9,412 nucleotides of DNA from Clostridia bacterium (lineage in GTDB: Bacteria; Bacillota_A; Clostridia; Christensenellales; Aristaeellaceae): NCBI GenBank assembly GCA_017518705.1, contig JAFWUC010000031.1:1-9412 (forward strand), read 5' to 3'. The notes under the pieces were generated by a model. It was not told the DNA's origin, did no database searches, and worked only from the letters and a program-made list of their open reading frames with translations. A program made the translations under genes and the position numbers. Numbering within the stretch: position 1 is the first letter of the stretch; the number at the start of each line of letters is the position of its first letter. Shown piece by piece: positions 5,623 through 9,412 of the stretch.

Positions 5623-8454
5623 ATGGCGGAATTTCTGTATACCGTGCTGTCGCTCACCCTGGCGGGCAGCGCGCTGGGGCTGATAGTGCTGCTGGTGTCG
5701 AAGACGGCGGGCAAAAAGCTGTCCAGCCGCTTCGTGTACCTGTGCTGGGCGCTGGTGATACTGCGCTTCGCGCTGCCGCTGAACGGCGTGATAGGCGTGT
5801 CCTTCATTAAGGAAGCCGCCCCCGAACCCGTCCGCAGTGTGAGCACCGACGGCAGGGCGGGGCTGTACGTCTCCCCCTTAAGCCGCACCGAGGGCACGCT
5901 CACCTGGGAAAGCGCGATAGAGAACGTGCGCAAACAGGCGGAACAGCCCGCGCAGACGTCTTCGAAGGGCGCCGTGGTCGCGGTATCGGCGAATAACGGC
6001 AATATAACCGGCTCCGCCGCAGCCCCCGCCCCCCGCATACCCTTTTACAAAGACCCGGACTTCTGGTTTTACCTGTGGCTGAGCGGCGCGCTTTTAAGCT
6101 TCCTGGGCACAGTGATAAGCTTCGGGCGCTTCCGCCGCCTGCTGTACAGGACATTAAAGCCCGCCCGGCCCCTTGACAGCTCCGTGCTCAACGCGCTTAA
6201 CGCCTCCCCCTTCCCCGCGCTGTACCGCTCCGACAAGGTGAGCACCACGGTGCTGCTGGGACTGGTGAGACCCGTGATAGTGCTGCCCGACCGGGAATAC
6301 TCTTCCGACGACCTCGACCGCATATTAAGGCACGAACTCACCCACTACCGCCGGGGCGACCTCGCCCTCAAATGGCTGCAGACCGTGGTGTACGCCGTGC
6401 ACTGGTTCAATCCCCTGGTATACCTGTTCCGCTCCCAGACCACGCTGTACTGCGAACTGAGCTGCGACCAGAAGCTGCTCAAACGCATGGGCCGGAACGA
6501 CAAACAGTCCTACGGCGAACTTCTCTTAAACCTCGCCGCGGACAGGGCGCTTCCCCGGCGGGTGATAGCCGTGAGCTTCACCACCCAGAAGCGCGATCTG
6601 AAAGAAAGGCTGGTACAGATAATGACTTTTAAGAAACTCGGAAAACAGGCGCTGGCGCTGAGCTTCGCCGTTGTGATGGCCATATTCGGCTGCGCGTTCG
6701 TGCTGGGCCCCGCGAAGGCTTCCTCCGCCGACAGCGCGAAAAACGAGGCCGAGACCCCGTTTGAGACCATAAACGTGTCCACCGCGGACGAATTCATCGA
6801 AGCCCTGGGCAGCAACCGCAAGATAGTGCTCGCCCCCGGCACCTACGACCTGAGCCTGGCCTCCGGCTACGGCAGGGACCAGGGCGACAGCTACTACTGG
6901 GAAAACACCTGGGGCGACGGCTGGTCCCTGGTGCTGAACGAGGTCAATAACCTGACCATAGAGGGCGAAGGCGGCGCCGAAAGCGTCAGCATCGTCACCC
7001 GTCCCCGCGACGCCGCGGTATTGCGCCTGCTGGGTACCAACAACCTCACCATACAGGGCATCACTTTCGGCCACACCATCCTGCCCGACGCCTGCCAGGG
7101 CGCAGTCATCGAAATGTACGGCTGCCGCAGCGTCGCGATCAACGACAGCGTGCTCTTCGGCTGCGGCACCATAGGCATACAGGCCAACGAGTGCTGGAAG
7201 ATCCGCTGCGAGAACACCGTGATCAAGGAATGCACTACCGCCGCGCTCGAAGTCGCCAACAGCTCCGATATCACCTTCTACGGCTGCGAGTTCCGCAATA
7301 TCCGCGCCCACGACGGCTATCCCGGACTGTACGTGATCAACGCCTACAACACCACTTACCTGGGCGTGTACAACACCGCCATCCACGACAACTATGTGGG
7401 CGCGCTGGCGGAATGCTCCAACTCCAACCGCGTGGAGATCGCCGGCTGCCGCGTGTACGGCAACAAGGTGTCCACCGGCTTCAGGCTCTACGGCAACAGC
7501 ATCGCCGTGGACGGCTGCGAATTCAAGGACAACAACCTGAGTGAGTTCAACTGGTTCGGTCCCGACATCAATTACGTGTTCGACCTGGAAGACAACGCGC
7601 TGGACGCCGAGGCGCTTGAGAACATGCAGTACAAGGAGTTCACCTCTTCCGGCGAAAAAGCGCCTTCCGCCGACAAGCCCGAGGGCAAAAAGCTGGACGA
7701 CGGCACCACCGAGTACCACGTCTCCACGGTGGACGAGCTGCTCGCCTGCCTGGGCAGCGACACGGTGATCTACCTTGAGGGCGATTCCTTCGAGCTCTCC
7801 TCCGCCTCCGCCTACGGCAGCGGACTTGCCTCCAACTACTACTGGACGCAGTGCTACGACGGCTACGGGCTGGTGCTGATAGGCGTAAACAACCTTAAGC
7901 TGATCGGCGCGCCCGGCAAGGTGAACGTGGAGCTCATGCCCCGCTCCGCGGACGTCATGGCCTTCAAGTACTGCAGCAACGTCACGCTCGAAAACCTGGT
8001 GCTGGGCCACATCAGGGGCGCGGGCAGCTGCACCGGCGACGTCGTCTCCTTCCTGGGCTGCGACGCCTGCACGCTGGACAACTGCGAACTCTACGGCTGC
8101 GGCGTGAACGGCGTGAACGCTTTCGGCAGCGTGGATCTCCGCATCAACAACAGCGAGATCTACGAGTGCAGCTCCTACGCCGCGGTGATCAGCGACTGCG
8201 AAGGCACCCGGTTCGACAACGTGACCATCTACGACTGCGGCTCCAACAGCATCCAGACCCAGCGCAGCCGCGTGATGTTCAGCGGCTCCACCTACTACAC
8301 CGACTCCTACGTGCCCAGGAGCTACGACGACGAAGTATCCTACTATTACGGCGACGACGGCACCCTGTACGAAAGCTACGGCGAAGAGATCTACGGTCAT
8401 GCCCTTGAGCCGGAAGAAGCCCATGCCGATACCGAGCCGGAAGGCGACGTCTGA
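5623..8454 (+). CDS. M56 (BlaR1/MecR1-type) membrane metalloprotease fused to twin beta-helix ectodomain
   Basis: A 943-residue receptor-like protease. Membrane segments are near 5-25, 37-54, 147-166 and 343-363. The M56 zinc site is HELTH (H237, E238, H241) with a downstream ELSCD (E278, D282), where E278 is the probable third ligand. The YLCWALVILRFALPLN segment is typical of the family. The family normally cleaves or triggers loss of its BlaI partner when the extracellular part is engaged. Here residues 385-895 after the last membrane segment are not a penicillin-binding domain. They are two homologous units, starting VSTADEF (385) and VSTVDEL (700), exactly 315 residues apart at YYW (424 and 739). 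Each continues into short beta-helix rungs (NNLTIEG, NNLTIQG, YGC...) like pectate-lyase/NosD-type parallel beta-helices, which often bind or process polysaccharide. A Ser/Lys/Pro/Gly linker (about 665-695) separates them, and the tail (about 895-943) is Tyr/Asp/Glu-rich. GGAGGG lies eight bases before the ATG, inside the repressor gene. The ligand is unknown. Confidence 0.92.
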   Translation: MAEFLYTVLSLTLAGSALGLIVLLVSKTAGKKLSSRFVYLCWALVILRFALPLNGVIGVSFIKEAAPEPVRSVSTDGRAGLYVSPLSRTEGTLTWESAIENVRKQAEQPAQTSSKGAVVAVSANNGNITGSAAAPAPRIPFYKDPDFWFYLWLSGALLSFLGTVISFGRFRRLLYRTLKPARPLDSSVLNALNASPFPALYRSDKVSTTVLLGLVRPVIVLPDREYSSDDLDRILRHELTHYRRGDLALKWLQTVVYAVHWFNPLVYLFRSQTTLYCELSCDQKLLKRMGRNDKQSYGELLLNLAADRALPRRVIAVSFTTQKRDLKERLVQIMTFKKLGKQALALSFAVVMAIFGCAFVLGPAKASSADSAKNEAETPFETINVSTADEFIEALGSNRKIVLAPGTYDLSLASGYGRDQGDSYYWENTWGDGWSLVLNEVNNLTIEGEGGAESVSIVTRPRDAAVLRLLGTNNLTIQGITFGHTILPDACQGAVIEMYGCRSVAINDSVLFGCGTIGIQANECWKIRCENTVIKECTTAALEVANSSDITFYGCEFRNIRAHDGYPGLYVINAYNTTYLGVYNTAIHDNYVGALAECSNSNRVEIAGCRVYGNKVSTGFRLYGNSIAVDGCEFKDNNLSEFNWFGPDINYVFDLEDNALDAEALENMQYKEFTSSGEKAPSADKPEGKKLDDGTTEYHVSTVDELLACLGSDTVIYLEGDSFELSSASAYGSGLASNYYWTQCYDGYGLVLIGVNNLKLIGAPGKVNVELMPRSADVMAFKYCSNVTLENLVLGHIRGAGSCTGDVVSFLGCDACTLDNCELYGCGVNGVNAFGSVDLRINNSEIYECSSYAAVISDCEGTRFDNVTIYDCGSNSIQTQRSRVMFSGSTYYTDSYVPRSYDDEVSYYYGDDGTLYESYGEEIYGHALEPEEAHADTEPEGDV

Positions 8455-8480
8455 CACACCCCATCCACTGAACTGAAAGA

Positions 8481-8515
8481 CCGCCGCGGGACGATCCCCG
8501 CGGCGGCCGCTTTTT
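8481..8515 (+). terminator. Strong hairpin terminator after the M56 gene
   Basis: A perfect 10-bp stem CCGCCGCGGG / CCCGCGGCGG with a 6-base loop, then CCGC and TTTTT. It lies 26 bases after the TGA and closes the two-gene operon. Confidence 0.75.
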
Positions 8516-8617
8516 GCGGAAAATGCCGCTTCTCCGCCCCGCGCCTCGCAACGCCGCCCCCGCCGACCCGCCTTGACGGTGTGCGCCCCCGGTCCGCGCC
8601 CCGCAGGCGCAAAAAGC
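8516..8617. other. Intergenic DNA without recognisable features
   Basis: GC-rich stretch between the operon terminator and the next promoter. I see no gene, repeat or RNA structure that I can support. Confidence 0.5.
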
Positions 8618-8646
8618 TTGATAAGCTCCGCGAAATAAGGTATACT
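8618..8646 (+). promoter_or_regulatory. Promoter-like sequence directly ahead of the RHS fragment
   Basis: TTGATA (8618-8623), a 17-bp spacer and TATACT (8641-8646). Transcription would begin near 8653, which is already inside the RHS reading frame, with no room for a normal leader and ribosome binding site. Confidence 0.65.
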
Positions 8647-8650
8647 GTGT

Positions 8651-9412
8651 GTGCTCCGCTTCTGTTACGACGCGCAGGGGCGCGCGGCGATGGTGAAGCA
8701 CAACGGAGTGATGTACGGGTATACTGACAGCAACTTGAAAGACAAGCTCACGGTCTTTGACAATGCCACATACACATATGACTCGATAGGCAATCTGACG
8801 AACGACGGCTGGTGGACATATACCTGGGAAGCCGGACGCCAGCTAAAGAAGCTGAGCCACGGGACAGGCGCTGACCTTGCAGAGATAGAGTTCACATACA
8901 ACCATGCCGGGATCAGGACGAAGAAGGTAAAGAAGCTGGGATGTACTGTAACAGGGACGACTGAGTACATTCTTAACGGCGACAAGGTCGTGGAACAGAT
9001 ATTTACCGATCATGTCCAGAACACAGTCGACGTCTTACACTTCTACTATGACGCTCAGGGTAAGCCCGCGATGGTTAAGCACGGCAGCAACATGTACGGG
9101 TACGTGTATAACCTGCAGGGCGACGTGCTGGGGCTGCTAGACAACAGCGGCAGTGCAGTGGCGGAGTACGGATATGACGTATGGGGTATGCAGGGAGCCG
9201 AGGTTTACGGCGGAGTTGGCGCGCTTAACCCATTCCGCTACAGGGGCTACATTTATGACCTCGAAACGGGCATGTATTACCTGAAGAGCAGGTACTATAT
9301 CCCGCAAGTTGGAAGGTTTATTAGTGCAGATTCGGTAACTCTACAAGGTTTGCCTAATCTTTTTCGTTATTGTGAGGATAACCCAGTTAGAAGAATTGAT
9401 AAATATGGTAAC
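8651..9412 (+). CDS. RHS/YD-repeat protein fragment, 5' truncated and 3' partial
   Basis: The open frame follows an in-frame TAA at 8636 and stays open to the window end (254 codons from GTG 8651; the first ATG is at 8690 with only a weak AGGGG upstream). It is RHS throughout: YDSIGNLTNDGWWTYTW, GRQLKKL, TEYILNGDKVVEQ, YVYNLQGDVLGLLDNSG, EYGYDVWG, then the hallmark NPFRYRGYIYDLETGMYYL, RYY-x-P-x2-GRFISAD and NLFRY (9227-9376), ending IDKYGN. RHS proteins form a large beta-cage and carry a variable toxin or effector domain right after this core, so a toxin tip is expected just past the window. The true N-terminus, signal peptide and most YD repeats are missing. The start is fused to a promoter, so this is probably a displaced RHS tip or a pseudogene. 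The final ~100 bases are AT-rich, unlike the rest. Confidence 0.85.
   Translation, partial: MLRFCYDAQGRAAMVKHNGVMYGYTDSNLKDKLTVFDNATYTYDSIGNLTNDGWWTYTWEAGRQLKKLSHGTGADLAEIEFTYNHAGIRTKKVKKLGCTVTGTTEYILNGDKVVEQIFTDHVQNTVDVLHFYYDAQGKPAMVKHGSNMYGYVYNLQGDVLGLLDNSGSAVAEYGYDVWGMQGAEVYGGVGALNPFRYRGYIYDLETGMYYLKSRYYIPQVGRFISADSVTLQGLPNLFRYCEDNPVRRIDKYGN

Noticed and set aside
5244..8454. A beta-lactam resistance role for the BlaI/M56 pair
   Set aside because: No penicillin-binding SxxK/KTG domain is present in the M56 protein, and no beta-lactamase or PBP gene is in the window, so I make no resistance claim.
6526..8457. A 643-codon open frame on the minus strand
   Set aside because: It mirrors the beta-helix region of the M56 gene, where GC-rich codons suppress stops. 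Its product is a Val/Ala/Gly/His-rich string with no domain, and the plus-strand frame has clear family motifs and a ribosome binding site.

Overview
The window looks like chromosomal DNA from an uncultured Gram-positive anaerobe of the Clostridia. This is inferred from a DnaD-like/DnaC-like primosome gene pair, a BlaI/M56 regulatory pair, AGGAGG-type ribosome binding sites, sigma-A-like promoters and an RHS (wall-associated YD-repeat) protein. Base composition is GC-rich nearly throughout. The exception is the last ~100 bases, which turn AT-rich inside the RHS gene. I cannot name the species.

Layout. (1) 1-2102, plus strand: the 3' part of a DnaD-like replication protein and a complete DnaC/DnaI-like helicase loader. 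This region is heavily invaded by short repeats: a 117-bp in-frame tandem duplication in the DnaD linker, a ~346-bp composite repeat element (878-1223) between the genes, and a 116-bp direct duplication of the dnaD/dnaC junction on both sides of that element. (2) 2119-2255: a second, shorter copy of the same element, ending inside the stop codon of the next gene. (3) 2255-3688, minus strand: a multi-pass membrane protein with a C-terminal DUF218/YdcF domain. (4) 3889-5064, plus strand: a secreted acidic protein of unknown function, divergent from (3) with facing promoters. (5) 5177-8515: a compact regulatory operon with a strong promoter, two similar palindromic operators, a BlaI/MecI-family repressor, and one base later a 943-residue M56 (BlaR1/MecR1-type) membrane metalloprotease. 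Its extracellular region is not a penicillin-binding sensor but two copies of a right-handed beta-helix. The operon ends in a strong hairpin terminator. (6) 8618-9412: a promoter directly followed by a 5'-truncated RHS gene fragment that runs off the window.

How the genes work together. DnaD-like and DnaC-like proteins would act in helicase loading. The BlaI-like repressor probably represses its own operon through the two operators, and the M56 protein would relieve repression when its beta-helix ectodomain senses something at the cell surface. The ligand and any further regulon are unknown; no beta-lactamase or PBP gene is in the window. The two observations I rate highest are the M56/twin beta-helix receptor and the modular 7-bp-phased repeat element with covarying hairpins that has entered both intergenic and coding DNA.
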